DNA from: 40-80 sp040394775
GTDB taxonomy: Bacteria > Bacteroidota > Bacteroidia > Flavobacteriales_D > Crocinitomicaceae
Length of the DNA stretch: 64,000 bases
Assembly (NCBI GenBank): GCA_040394775.1
Contig: JBEBRN010000002.1
Location: 17,549-81,548 of the forward strand
Direction of reading: 5' to 3'
In this document: piece by piece, positions 1 to 7,639 of the stretch
Position numbering within the stretch: position 1 is the stretch's first letter
Layout: every line of letters begins with the position of its first letter
Position numbers and translations under genes: made by a program
Notes under the pieces: generated by a model
Seen by the model: only the letters and a program-made list of their open reading frames with translations
Database searches by the model: none
What the model was told of the DNA's origin: nothing

Positions 1-1
1 G

Positions 2-196
2 GATGTAGCGAATGCAATAGTTGAAGCAACCGAAAATGGCGCCTTTTCTCTTATTGGTGGAGGTGATTCCGTTGCAGCAATTAACAAGTTTCATCTAGCA
101 GACAAAGTGAGTTATGTCTCAACAGGTGGTGGAGCCATGTTGGAATATTTAGAAGGAATTGAATTGCCCGGAGTTGCTGCAATTTTAAAGAAATAA
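2..196 (+). CDS. pgk: Phosphoglycerate kinase, C-terminal end (partial)
   Basis: The window opens inside a reading frame that runs to a TAA at 194-196. The 64 visible residues match the C-terminal lobe of phosphoglycerate kinase: the nucleotide-binding GGGDSVAA loop, then NKF, VSYVSTGGGAMLEYLEG and the closing LPGVAAI. The enzyme transfers phosphate between 1,3-bisphosphoglycerate and ADP in cytosolic glycolysis. The 5' end lies outside the window. A hairpin follows 17 bases after the stop. The GGGDS and STGGGA motifs are specific enough that I see no serious alternative. Confidence 0.95.
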   Translation, partial: DVANAIVEATENGAFSLIGGGDSVAAINKFHLADKVSYVSTGGGAMLEYLEGIELPGVAAILKK

Positions 197-212
197 ATAC
201 GATTGAATTCAT

Positions 213-235
213 TCGCTGGATTATAAATCCAGCGA
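213..235. terminator. Hairpin between convergent genes
   Basis: A perfect 9-bp stem (213-221 with 227-235, arm TCGCTGGAT) encloses a 5-base loop. It lies between the stop of pgk on the plus strand and the stop of the next gene on the minus strand, so it could end transcription from both sides. Neither side carries a real U-run, so the terminator call is tentative. Imperfect pairing may extend to about 203-245. Confidence 0.4.
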
Positions 236-241
236 TGCAAT

Positions 242-895
242 TCAAAGTAAACGAGCCATTTCATCCCACTGATAAATTTTCACTTTCTCCGTTTGATTCT
301 TTGCCGCATTATTCATTGCTTTAGCAACGTCTCTCCCTTCTATACCTTTGTATTTTTTGACTTTACCTACAAATATTGGATTTATAAACCGAAAGATTTG
401 AATGAATGCTTTTTCAGCTGCTCGGTATTCTTTTCGGCTTCCCAATATCATCGATGGTTGAAAAATATGGGTGTGTTCAAAATTCAATGCTAGAATGTCT
501 CTCTCGGCATCACCTTTCGTTTTGGTGTAGAATATCTTTGACTTAGAATTGGCGCCAATAGCAGTCACAATAAATACCGATTTTGCCCCATTTTCTTTCG
601 CTAGCTGTGCTGCTAAAACTGGATAATCGTGATCTACTTGATAGTATTCTTCTCGATTAGGTGTGTTTTTCTTGGTTGTTCCTAGCGTAATGAAAACATC
701 ATCAGCAACCAATTCCTCTTTCAATTGAGATAACGAATGATAGTCGCCTATCAACGTTCTTAGTTTAGGATGAACAATTCCCTGATCTTTACGAACAACG
801 ATTGTAACAAGCTCGTAATCGGTGTTATTCAATAAGTCTAGAAGTAGATAGGAACCTATGTAACCTGTTGCACCAAATAGGAGGGCTTTTTTCAT
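242..895 (-). CDS. NAD(P)-binding Rossmann-fold protein (HTATIP2/atypical SDR-like)
   Basis: This 217-residue protein begins with a nucleotide-binding fold: a beta strand and the glycine-rich loop GATGYIG at residues 8-14. It continues with FITLGTTKKN and VFIVTAIGANSKSK, the pattern of atypical short-chain dehydrogenases of the HTATIP2/TIP30 and NAD-dependent epimerase type. The motif YTKTKGDAE near residue 122 fits the SDR active-site Tyr/Lys region. It probably binds NADPH in the cytosol; its substrate cannot be read from the sequence. It is monocistronic, convergent with pgk. An imperfect -7 box (TATCTTTA, 923-930) lies 27 bases upstream of the ATG. Confidence 0.75.
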   Translation of the reverse strand: MKKALLFGATGYIGSYLLLDLLNNTDYELVTIVVRKDQGIVHPKLRTLIGDYHSLSQLKEELVADDVFITLGTTKKNTPNREEYYQVDHDYPVLAAQLAKENGAKSVFIVTAIGANSKSKIFYTKTKGDAERDILALNFEHTHIFQPSMILGSRKEYRAAEKAFIQIFRFINPIFVGKVKKYKGIEGRDVAKAMNNAAKNQTEKVKIYQWDEMARLL

Positions 896-1018
896 GTGGA
901 AATGTGTGTTTGTTGTTTTATGTAAAGATACCGTTGTTTTCTATATATGTTATTTGAACGTGTAAAGATTTTGCGATTTCCTTTATATGTATGGGAAGAA
1001 GGCAGTGTTTTGTGTTAA

Positions 1019-1248
1019 GCTGTCCCTTCAGGACGGTAATGTGTAGCGTAGGTAACACGCAAGGCGATGCCTTGCGTTAAAAATGAGTTGCCCTTTCAGG
1101 GCGGGCAAAGTGTAAACCTATTTCAGGACAATATATAATAATGATATGTGACATTATAAACGCCCTGTAGGGGCAACTTTTTCTATCCCAACGGCAACGC
1201 CTTGGGGTAGAAAAATGATAGTAAACGTCTTCGCCCTGAAGGGGCAAC
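1019..1248. repeat. Cluster of REP-like palindromic units in a 356-bp gene-free stretch
   Basis: The gap 896-1251 holds no gene but several short palindromes. Four units fit GTTGCCCYTNCAGGGCG or its complement: a degenerate one at 1019-1035, then 1087-1103 forward, 1161-1177 inverted and 1232-1248 inverted. Between them are two longer hairpins: 1057-1077, a perfect 9-bp stem ACGCAAGGC with loop GAT, and 1183-1210, a 9-bp stem built on CTATCCCAA. Alternating inverted units resemble REP/BIME elements spread by REP-associated transposases (RAYT). No transposase is present here. The array lies just downstream of selD and may also act as its terminator or stabilise its mRNA 3' end. Confidence 0.7.
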
Positions 1249-1251
1249 TCA

Positions 1252-2310
1252 CTACCTCACAATCATCACCTTTTCCTCTTTCGCGACCAATTTCCCAATT
1301 GGCTCAATGAAATCTCCATAACCATTCGATTCAAACAATTCGCAAATTTCATCTACATTTTGCGGATTAACAGCTATAAGAAGACCGCCATTTGTTTGTG
1401 GATCGGGCAATAATTTGAATGCTTCTAACACATCAACAGTGGATTCGATAGTCAATTTCTTTTCAATACTTTTCCAATTTCTAGAAGTAGCATCTGGGAA
1501 GATGTTAAGATCAATGTATTTTTTGATCATCTCCAATTTTGGTACTTTCTGATAATCGATAATTGCCGTTAGATTAGAACCTTCCGCCATTTCAATTAAA
1601 TGTCCACCTAAACCAAATCCAGTGACATCTGTCATCGCATGTACGGCTTCAATTTTTCCTAACTGCGCACCAAGATTGTTCAACTTTGTTAGTTGAGTAT
1701 AAAGCACTTTTAAATCTTCGGGTTCAATTTGTGAACGTTTAGCAGCAGTTGATAAGATACCCAAACCAATCGGTTTCGTGAGGAATAATACATCGCCTTC
1801 TTTGGCCGTATTATTCTGCTTTAAATGCGCTAGCTGAACACGACCATTTACCGATAAACCAAAAATAGGTTCTTTACTATCAATACTGTGACCGCCCGCA
1901 AGAGGAATATTCGCCGTTGCACAAACACTTCTAGCGCCTTCTAAAACACGACGTGCAAGTGATGCAGGCAAAGTATCTACTGGCCAACCTAAAATCGCTA
2001 AAGCCATCATAGGCTCGCCTCCCATGGCATATACATCACTGATGGCGTTTGCGGCAGCGATACATCCAAAAGTGTAAGCGTCGTCGACTATAGGCATAAA
2101 GAAATCGGTCGTAGAGATTATCGCTTCCGTTTCACTGATTTGATAAACAGCGGCATCGTCGTTGGCACCATTTCCAACGAGTAATTCTTTAAATGCTTTT
2201 TGTGGCGCATCTGTTTTGATGATATCTTCCAAAACAAGTGGTGCAATTTTACAACCGCAACCAGCACCGTGTGAATATTCCGTAAGTCGAATGTCAGTAT
2301 CTTCTGTCAT
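1252..2310 (-). CDS. selD: Selenide, water dikinase (selenophosphate synthase)
   Basis: This 352-residue protein makes selenophosphate from selenide and ATP, the selenium donor for 2-selenouridine in tRNA and for selenocysteine. The N terminus carries the catalytic motif YSHGAGCGCKIAP, with C18 and K21 matching Cys17 and Lys20 of the E. coli enzyme, so this form uses Cys and not Sec. Further hallmarks are the DDAAVY metal/ATP motif, STTDFFMPIVDDAYTFG, GGHSIDSKEPIFGL and DVTGFGLGGH. Length and collinearity fit full-length SelD of the AIRS/PurM superfamily. It starts one base after the selU stop, so the two are translated from one message. The REP-like cluster follows immediately downstream. 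Confidence 0.96.
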   Translation of the reverse strand: MTEDTDIRLTEYSHGAGCGCKIAPLVLEDIIKTDAPQKAFKELLVGNGANDDAAVYQISETEAIISTTDFFMPIVDDAYTFGCIAAANAISDVYAMGGEPMMALAILGWPVDTLPASLARRVLEGARSVCATANIPLAGGHSIDSKEPIFGLSVNGRVQLAHLKQNNTAKEGDVLFLTKPIGLGILSTAAKRSQIEPEDLKVLYTQLTKLNNLGAQLGKIEAVHAMTDVTGFGLGGHLIEMAEGSNLTAIIDYQKVPKLEMIKKYIDLNIFPDATSRNWKSIEKKLTIESTVDVLEAFKLLPDPQTNGGLLIAVNPQNVDEICELFESNGYGDFIEPIGKLVAKEEKVMIVR

Positions 2311-2311
2311 G

Positions 2312-3349
2312 TTATTTCAGATTTTCTAAAATGAGTTGAGTATTGTTTTGTGGATTTGTATCGGGTAGTTCGATTTCTAAAAATGCGGGTTGAAACAACG
2401 TGCTTTTATCATAAAAACGGTCGTAGTAAATCAGTAATATTTCAAAAGCACTTTTCAAGTCTCCTTCTTCTACAAATGCAATTGCCCGCTGTGTTTCCAA
2501 ACCTCCAAGACGCTTATGAATGCGCTCTATGGCATGAATGATTTCTTCATTGTCGTAAACGCCATATTCTTCTGTAATATAATCGAGCCGTTTTTCAAAG
2601 GGAACAATAATATTTACCCGTGGCGCTACTTTCATTTGATTGAAAAAATCAATATTTATGTTAATGTTACCAATGCGACTACTTTCACTTTCAATCCAAA
2701 TTTCGGGACTTTTAAAGTCATGCGTCGCAATAAAGTAAAGTTGTAATGCTAATTTATTTTCGAAGAACTCATTGCTACATTGTGATATCAATTCTAAATT
2801 TCCAAAAGCAGAACCTTTGTGACCAGCCATTCCTTCCAAGTCAATAACGGGATAATTTTGTTTCTCTAATTCGTATAGAATTTCGGTTTTTCCACTTCCT
2901 GTATGACCGCTTAAAATTCTCAAATTCCAAGGTGAGGTCATTTGACTTAATACCCAGTTCCGAAAAACTTTGTAACCGCCTTCTAACTGATACACTTTAA
3001 AACCGTACAAATCCAATAGCCAAGCAATAGCGGAACTTCTCATGCCACCTCGCCAACAATGAACAATCACCGTTTTGGAATCGCGTTTTTTTAATTCACT
3101 TTCCACTTGTTCGACGATTGCTTTCATCTTTACGCCATAGAAATCCAAGCCAATTTTAATCGCTTTTTCACGACTTCTTTGCTTATATGTTGTTCCTACT
3201 ATTACTCTTTCTTCGTCGTCAAATAGTGGGACAGAAAGGGCGCCTGGAAAATGGGCGTGCTGAAATTCTGAAGGACTACGGACGTCGACAACAAGATGCT
3301 CTAGTGATAATTTTATAAATTGATCAATTAGAATTCGTTCGACTGCCAT
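2312..3349 (-). CDS. mnmH: tRNA 2-selenouridine synthase (SelU/MnmH)
   Basis: This 345-residue protein replaces sulfur by selenium in the wobble 2-thiouridine of certain tRNAs, using selenophosphate from SelD. An N-terminal rhodanese domain (residues about 8-130) carries the active-site motif HCWRGGMRS with catalytic C98. A P-loop domain follows, with Walker A GHTGSGKT at 148-155. Both domains in this order are diagnostic for MnmH. It is the first gene of a selU-selD operon and is separated from nrdA upstream by a strong terminator. A -7 box ends only four bases before the ATG, so its transcript may be nearly leaderless. Confidence 0.95.
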   Translation of the reverse strand: MAVERILIDQFIKLSLEHLVVDVRSPSEFQHAHFPGALSVPLFDDEERVIVGTTYKQRSREKAIKIGLDFYGVKMKAIVEQVESELKKRDSKTVIVHCWRGGMRSSAIAWLLDLYGFKVYQLEGGYKVFRNWVLSQMTSPWNLRILSGHTGSGKTEILYELEKQNYPVIDLEGMAGHKGSAFGNLELISQCSNEFFENKLALQLYFIATHDFKSPEIWIESESSRIGNININIDFFNQMKVAPRVNIIVPFEKRLDYITEEYGVYDNEEIIHAIERIHKRLGGLETQRAIAFVEEGDLKSAFEILLIYYDRFYDKSTLFQPAFLEIELPDTNPQNNTQLILENLK

Positions 3350-3353
3350 GGTA

Positions 3354-3361
3354 CAAAGCTA
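3354..3361 (-). promoter_or_regulatory. Candidate -7 promoter box of selU-selD (leaderless geometry)
   Basis: On the minus strand TAGCTTTG matches the Bacteroidota -7 consensus TANNTTTG and sits exactly four bases before the selU ATG. If the final G is at about -4, transcription starts at 3350, one base before the ATG. No clear -33 TTG is seen; that region overlaps the nrdA terminator. Confidence 0.45.
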
Positions 3362-3373
3362 CGTATTTTGATA

Positions 3374-3403
3374 AAAAAAGAGAGGTTGTCGCCTCTCTTT
3401 TTT
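3374..3403 (-). terminator. Rho-independent terminator of nrdBA
   Basis: A 12-bp perfect stem (3374-3385 with 3392-3403) with a 6-base loop. The GC part is GAGAGG/CCTCTC and the outer six pairs are A:T, giving a U-run on either strand. It lies 24 bases past the nrdA stop and ends the nrdBA message before selU. Confidence 0.85.
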
Positions 3404-3426
3404 CGTTTTATATTTTGAATGATTTT

Positions 3427-5115
3427 TTAAGCTTCACAACTGGAGCAACTAACGACATTCACCGCCATTTCTTTCGAAACACTTTGACTGCGTTGGTAGT
3501 ACAATGTTTTTACACCTAATTTCCACGCTTCAATAATCAAGCGATTCACTTCTTTAATGGCTATTCCAGATGGAATATTAATGTTCAAACTTTGTGCTTG
3601 ATCCACATATTTCTGACGAATAGATGCTTGTTGGATAATCTCCAATTGACTGATTTCCTTGAAAGTCTTAAAAACGGCTTTTTCTTCCTCTGTCAATTCT
3701 TCTAAATGCTGCACACTTCCTTGGTTCAACATGATGCTTCTCCAAGTATCCTCGTTGTCAATGCCTTTTTGCTCTAACAGTTTTCTCAAATATTTATTCT
3801 TACGGATAAAGTTTCCTTTTGCTAATCCCGCTTTGAAATAGTTAGAAGAGAAAGGTTCAATTCCTGGAGAAGTTTGACCTAAAATCGCTGAAGAGGAAGT
3901 AGTTGGCGCAATTGCCATCGTAGTAGTATTTCTTCTTCCGTATCCTTTCAATATTTCTGGTTCGCCATAAATCATCGCTAATTCTTGCGTTGCCTTATCC
4001 GCTTTCGCTTGTATGTGTTGGAAAATCTCAGTTGTCTTTTGCTTTGCTTCCAATCCTTCAAACGGAATCATGTGACGTTGAAGATACGAATGCCATCCTA
4101 AAACACCTAATCCCAATGCACGGTGACGTTTTGCAAATCGATTGGCAGAAGCTAAATAATAGTTTCCTTCTGTTTTCTCAATGAATTCTTGTAAAACAGC
4201 ATCCAAAAAGAAGATGGCTAATTTCACCGCTTCTGTATCTTTCCACTCGTCGTATAATTCAATGTTCATTGACGATAAACAGCAGATAAACGATTCATCT
4301 ATCGAAGATGGAAGCATAATCTCAGAACACAAATTACTGGCGTTGATGACCAAGTTCTTGTCTTTATAAACTTGTGGCTTATTTCTATTGACGTTATCAG
4401 AAAAGAATATATACGGTAATCCTTTTTGCTGACGACTTTCCAATACTTTCGCCCATAATGCACGTTTTTCTCTATCACCATCAATCATTTCTTGCATCCA
4501 ATAATCAGGAACGCAAACGGCGGTAAATAAGTTTTGAATTGGATTTCCAATATCTTTTATTTGTAAAAACTCTTCGCAATCTGGATGGTCAATATCTAAG
4601 TAAGCAGCAAAAGCACCACGACGAACACCTCCTTGAGAAATAGTATCCATGGCGGTGTCGAAAAGTTTCATAAAACTCACTGCACCACTACTTTTTCCAT
4701 TATCGGTAACCGCTCTTCCTCGTGCTCTCAGTTCACCAAAATAACCAGAAGTTCCACCTCCGATTTTGGTTTGCATAATTACTTCACCTAATTTATGCGT
4801 AATCGATTCGATACTATCTGGAACATGAACGTTGAAACACGAAATCGGCAATCCTCTTTCCGTACCCATGTTTGCCCAAATCGGCGAACTTAAACTCATC
4901 CAACCACGTTCTACCATTTCGATAAACGCTTCTTTTAATTCAGGCTTATACAAACGTCTTGCAGCAGCTCCAGCCACACGATCGATAGCTCCTTCAACAG
5001 ATTCTCCTTTTAAAAGGTATCCTCTGTTCAATATTTGCTCGCTTTCTTCATTCTTCCACCACAATCTTTCCATTGTTTCGCCGGTGTTCATATTGTTGTT
5101 TAGGTTATTATCCAT
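3427..5115 (-). CDS. nrdA: Class I ribonucleoside-diphosphate reductase, alpha (catalytic) subunit
   Basis: This 562-residue protein reduces ribonucleoside diphosphates to deoxy forms for DNA synthesis, with the radical supplied by NrdB. Catalytic residues are all present: substrate-reducing Cys93 (PISCFNV), the NLCSE motif with N261, C263 and E265, the second reducing Cys in FICCLSSMNI (278/279), the radical-path tyrosine pair Y539-Y540 (LYYQR), and the C-terminal shuttle pair CSSC at 557-560. It is about 200 residues shorter than E. coli NrdA and has no N-terminal ATP-cone, so the usual ATP/dATP activity switch appears absent. It follows nrdB after a 26-base gap and is closed by the terminator at 3374-3403. 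Confidence 0.95.
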   Translation of the reverse strand: MDNNLNNNMNTGETMERLWWKNEESEQILNRGYLLKGESVEGAIDRVAGAAARRLYKPELKEAFIEMVERGWMSLSSPIWANMGTERGLPISCFNVHVPDSIESITHKLGEVIMQTKIGGGTSGYFGELRARGRAVTDNGKSSGAVSFMKLFDTAMDTISQGGVRRGAFAAYLDIDHPDCEEFLQIKDIGNPIQNLFTAVCVPDYWMQEMIDGDREKRALWAKVLESRQQKGLPYIFFSDNVNRNKPQVYKDKNLVINASNLCSEIMLPSSIDESFICCLSSMNIELYDEWKDTEAVKLAIFFLDAVLQEFIEKTEGNYYLASANRFAKRHRALGLGVLGWHSYLQRHMIPFEGLEAKQKTTEIFQHIQAKADKATQELAMIYGEPEILKGYGRRNTTTMAIAPTTSSSAILGQTSPGIEPFSSNYFKAGLAKGNFIRKNKYLRKLLEQKGIDNEDTWRSIMLNQGSVQHLEELTEEEKAVFKTFKEISQLEIIQQASIRQKYVDQAQSLNINIPSGIAIKEVNRLIIEAWKLGVKTLYYQRSQSVSKEMAVNVVSCSSCEA

Positions 5116-5141
5116 TTCGTATTAATAGAGTTTTAGGTTCG

Positions 5142-6095
5142 TTAAAATAAGTCGTCTGCTGTAATGCTCTTGTCGTGCTTTGTATAAGCTGTTGGTCTTT
5201 TAGCAAAGAAGTCGTCTAGTTCATTTGCGAAGACATCCTCGTCAAACCACATCATTTTTTTGTATTGCTCGTCGGTGATTTCAAATAATTTATCCATGCC
5301 GATTTTAGCAAGCGATTCATCCACACGGTACTTCATGAAGTTTAGCATATCTTCTTTGGTAAAGAAAGATAATTCTCCTTCTTCATAAATCCAATCTAGC
5401 AATTCAGATTCGTATTTGATGTATTCAAAAATTTGACTACGCATATCCAATTTCATTTCTGGCGTAACAAATCCTTCTTCTTCTAATTTATTCAATAAAT
5501 AGATTCCAGCATTCGCATGTGTTTGTTCATCGATTGATGTCCATGCAATGATATTGGATGTATTTTTCAAGAATCCTTTGAAGCGCGTAAACGATAAAAT
5601 GTTGGCGAATTGGGAGAATAACGATGCGTTTTCAATAACAATCGTGAAGAATAATAGCTTAGAAACGATGTCATTATTTGTAAATAGACTATTTTCAATT
5701 AAATCTAATTTTTTCTTGAAAACAGGGATTTCTAATAATTTTTCAAATTCATCATTATATCCCAAGACTTCTAATAAACGAGAATAAGCTTCAGAATGAC
5801 GGAATTCACATTCTGCAAAAGTAGCTCCTAAACCATTTATTTCAGGTTTCGGGAAGTATTTATACAAATCTCCCCAGAACGTTTTTACACCGACCTCTAC
5901 TTGCGCAATACTTAGTAGTGAACGTTTTACCACTTCTTGTTCAACAGGCGTTAAACTACTCTTGAAATCTTGAATGTCTGCCGTGAAATCAATTTCATTG
6001 TGCACCCAAAATGATTTGTTTATTGCTTCTATAAACTGTAACACTTCCGGATACTCGAAAGGCTTATAATTTCTTCTTTTATCAAAAATACTCAT
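5142..6095 (-). CDS. nrdB: Class I ribonucleoside-diphosphate reductase, beta (radical) subunit
   Basis: This 317-residue ferritin-fold protein holds the dimetal centre that generates the radical for NrdA. By motif spacing the metal ligands are E67 (QVEV), E97 and H100 (CEFRH), E155 (VIENASLF), and E190 and H193 (DEQTH). Y104, four residues after H100, matches the radical tyrosine Y122 of E. coli, so this looks like a tyrosyl-radical enzyme. There is no ATP-cone at the N terminus, which some Bacteroidota NrdB proteins carry. It is the first gene of nrdBA. A candidate -7 box lies at 6284-6291, giving a leader of roughly 185 bases. Confidence 0.94.
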   Translation of the reverse strand: MSIFDKRRNYKPFEYPEVLQFIEAINKSFWVHNEIDFTADIQDFKSSLTPVEQEVVKRSLLSIAQVEVGVKTFWGDLYKYFPKPEINGLGATFAECEFRHSEAYSRLLEVLGYNDEFEKLLEIPVFKKKLDLIENSLFTNNDIVSKLLFFTIVIENASLFSQFANILSFTRFKGFLKNTSNIIAWTSIDEQTHANAGIYLLNKLEEEGFVTPEMKLDMRSQIFEYIKYESELLDWIYEEGELSFFTKEDMLNFMKYRVDESLAKIGMDKLFEITDEQYKKMMWFDEDVFANELDDFFAKRPTAYTKHDKSITADDLF

Positions 6096-6283
6096 CCTTA
6101 TAATTATTAAATAGTTATTTCTCGTACATCATAAAACAGAAAATAGAATAGAAAATAAAGTCATTGAACATCAGGTAATTTTATTTCTGATATTGAATTG
6201 TGTATTATTTCTTTTTTTAGCTATTTAGCTGTTTAGGTTTTGGTGTAATTGAAGCTTCTATTTTAAAGCTGTAATCACATCGA

Positions 6284-6291
6284 CAAATATA
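6284..6291 (-). promoter_or_regulatory. Candidate -7 box of nrdBA
   Basis: On the minus strand the sequence TATATTTG matches TANNTTTG. It would give a start near 6280 and an unusually long leader of about 185 bases before nrdB. No convincing TTG lies at the expected -33 distance, so support is moderate. Confidence 0.35.
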
Positions 6292-6353
6292 CATTTTGTT
6301 TTTACATATTTTTAAAAGTTAACAAGTTTTGTCGGTTAATCTTATGATATACA

Positions 6354-6410
6354 GATAAATAATATTTATCAACAGTCAAAAAGTTGACAATTCTTGATAA
6401 ATATAATATT
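6354..6410. promoter_or_regulatory. Palindrome-rich block, candidate operator
   Basis: GATAAAT and its complement ATTTATC face each other at 6354-6360 and 6364-6370 with a 3-base spacer. GATAAATATAATATT at 6396-6410 repeats the left part directly. Between them GTCAA/TTGAC (6375-6379, 6384-6388) forms a smaller inverted repeat. The layout of two half-related sites flanking a palindrome, in a divergent region, suggests binding by a dimeric regulator. Which operon it serves is unknown. Confidence 0.4.
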
Positions 6411-6649
6411 TTGGTATTGCAAAATCCAATCCTATAAAAAGAGAAATTTCTTCATCCAATTTTAACCTTGAAATTCCTACTGTTAAGGAACTATTATGAG
6501 CATTTTAATTCAAGTTTTTATATCTAAACTTCTTCGATTAATAGAAAGCTAAGGGTACTATTTCGTTGATTTTTAGATTTTTTTGTCGTAAACCTAGGTA
6601 ATCTATTGCCTTTATGATTGTGCGCATATGAAAAGCAATCATTTTTCTG

Positions 6650-6657
6650 TATATTTG
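6650..6657 (+). promoter_or_regulatory. Candidate -7 box of paaABCD
   Basis: TATATTTG matches the TANNTTTG consensus. With its G at about -4, transcription would begin near 6661. This places the ATG at 6681 after a 20-base leader and argues against starts upstream of it. Confidence 0.5.
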
Positions 6658-6680
6658 TTTTTTCTAAAATGAAATTAACT

Positions 6681-7628
6681 ATGGAAAAATCACTCGAACA
6701 AAAGCTAGAGGAGTTTCAACAAAAAATTGATGCCGAATTAAAGATAGAACCGACGGATTGGATGCCGGATAATTATCGTAAGACATTGATTCGTCAAATT
6801 TCACAACATGCACACTCAGAAGTGGTTGGAATGTTACCGGAAGGTAATTGGATAACAAGAGCTCCAAACTTACGCCGTAAAGCTATATTGCTAGCAAAGG
6901 TTCAAGACGAAGCTGGTCATGGTCTTTATTTGTATTCTGCTACAGAAACATTAGGTGCTGATAGAGAAGATACAATTGATGACTTACACTCTGGAAAAGC
7001 AAAATATTCATCTATCTTCAACTATCCTACTATAACTTGGGCAGATATGGGAGCTATTGGATGGTTGGTCGATGGCGCGGCAATTATAAATCAAGTTCCA
7101 CTATGTCGTTGTTCTTACGGACCGTATGCTCGTGCTATGGTGAGGGTGTGTAAAGAAGAGTCTTTCCACCAACGTCAAGGATTTGAGATAATGGCGCATT
7201 TGGCTCAAGGTACTCCGGAACAAAAAGCGATGGCACAAGACGCTTTAAATAGATGGTGGTGGCCATCATTGATGATGTTTGGACCTTCAGATCATAATTC
7301 GCCGAACTCAGCTCAATCAATGAAATGGAAAATCAAACGTAATTCTAATGATGATTTACGTCAGCAGTTTGTGGATAATACAGCACCTCAAGCAGAAGCA
7401 ATTGGACTCGTTCTTCCAGACAAAGATTTGAAATGGAATGAAACAACACAACATTATGATTTCGGTGAAATAAACTGGGATGAATTTAATAATGTTGTTG
7501 CAGGAAATGGTCCTTGTAATAAAGAGCGTATAACTGCAAGACGCAAAGCAAAAGAAGAAGGAATGTGGGTTCGCGAAGCGGCACTAGCATTTGCTGAAAA
7601 GAAAAAAATGGAAAAAGAAATAGCTTAA
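6681..7628 (+). CDS. paaA: 1,2-phenylacetyl-CoA epoxidase, catalytic subunit PaaA
   Basis: This 315-residue ferritin-like di-iron oxygenase subunit epoxidises the ring of phenylacetyl-CoA, the committing step of aerobic phenylacetate breakdown. Two iron-binding motifs are visible: DEAGH (in VQDEAGHGLYLYSATE) and EESFH (in CKEESFHQRQGFE). The frame stays open upstream to a TTG at 6618, but I chose ATG 6681 because the promoter -7 box lies at 6650-6657 and the resulting length is close to E. coli PaaA. ATG 6669 is the alternative. It heads the paaABCD operon, with paaB starting 11 bases downstream. Confidence 0.95.
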   Translation: MEKSLEQKLEEFQQKIDAELKIEPTDWMPDNYRKTLIRQISQHAHSEVVGMLPEGNWITRAPNLRRKAILLAKVQDEAGHGLYLYSATETLGADREDTIDDLHSGKAKYSSIFNYPTITWADMGAIGWLVDGAAIINQVPLCRCSYGPYARAMVRVCKEESFHQRQGFEIMAHLAQGTPEQKAMAQDALNRWWWPSLMMFGPSDHNSPNSAQSMKWKIKRNSNDDLRQQFVDNTAPQAEAIGLVLPDKDLKWNETTQHYDFGEINWDEFNNVVAGNGPCNKERITARRKAKEEGMWVREAALAFAEKKKMEKEIA

Positions 7629-7639
7629 AACAAGAAATT

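Larger units (their letters stand above)
6096..6680. other. Divergent control region between nrdB and paaA, no gene
   Basis: This 585-bp, very AT-rich stretch separates the divergent nrdBA and paaABCD operons. I see no coding potential beyond an open frame that would extend paaA from a TTG at 6618, which I reject. It holds one candidate -7 box for each operon (6284-6291 minus, 6650-6657 plus) and a palindrome-rich block at 6354-6410. I found no recognisable NrdR box pair. Confidence 0.6.

Noticed and set aside
6618..6680. Upstream extension of paaA from TTG 6618
   Set aside because: The extension reads through the likely promoter -7 box at 6650-6657 and adds residues unlike the family; ATG 6681 gives normal length.
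6096..6680. NrdR box pair or a cobalamin riboswitch upstream of nrdB
   Set aside because: No sequence resembling paired NrdR boxes and no conserved B12-box pattern could be found by eye in this stretch; the dimetal enzyme does not need cobalamin.
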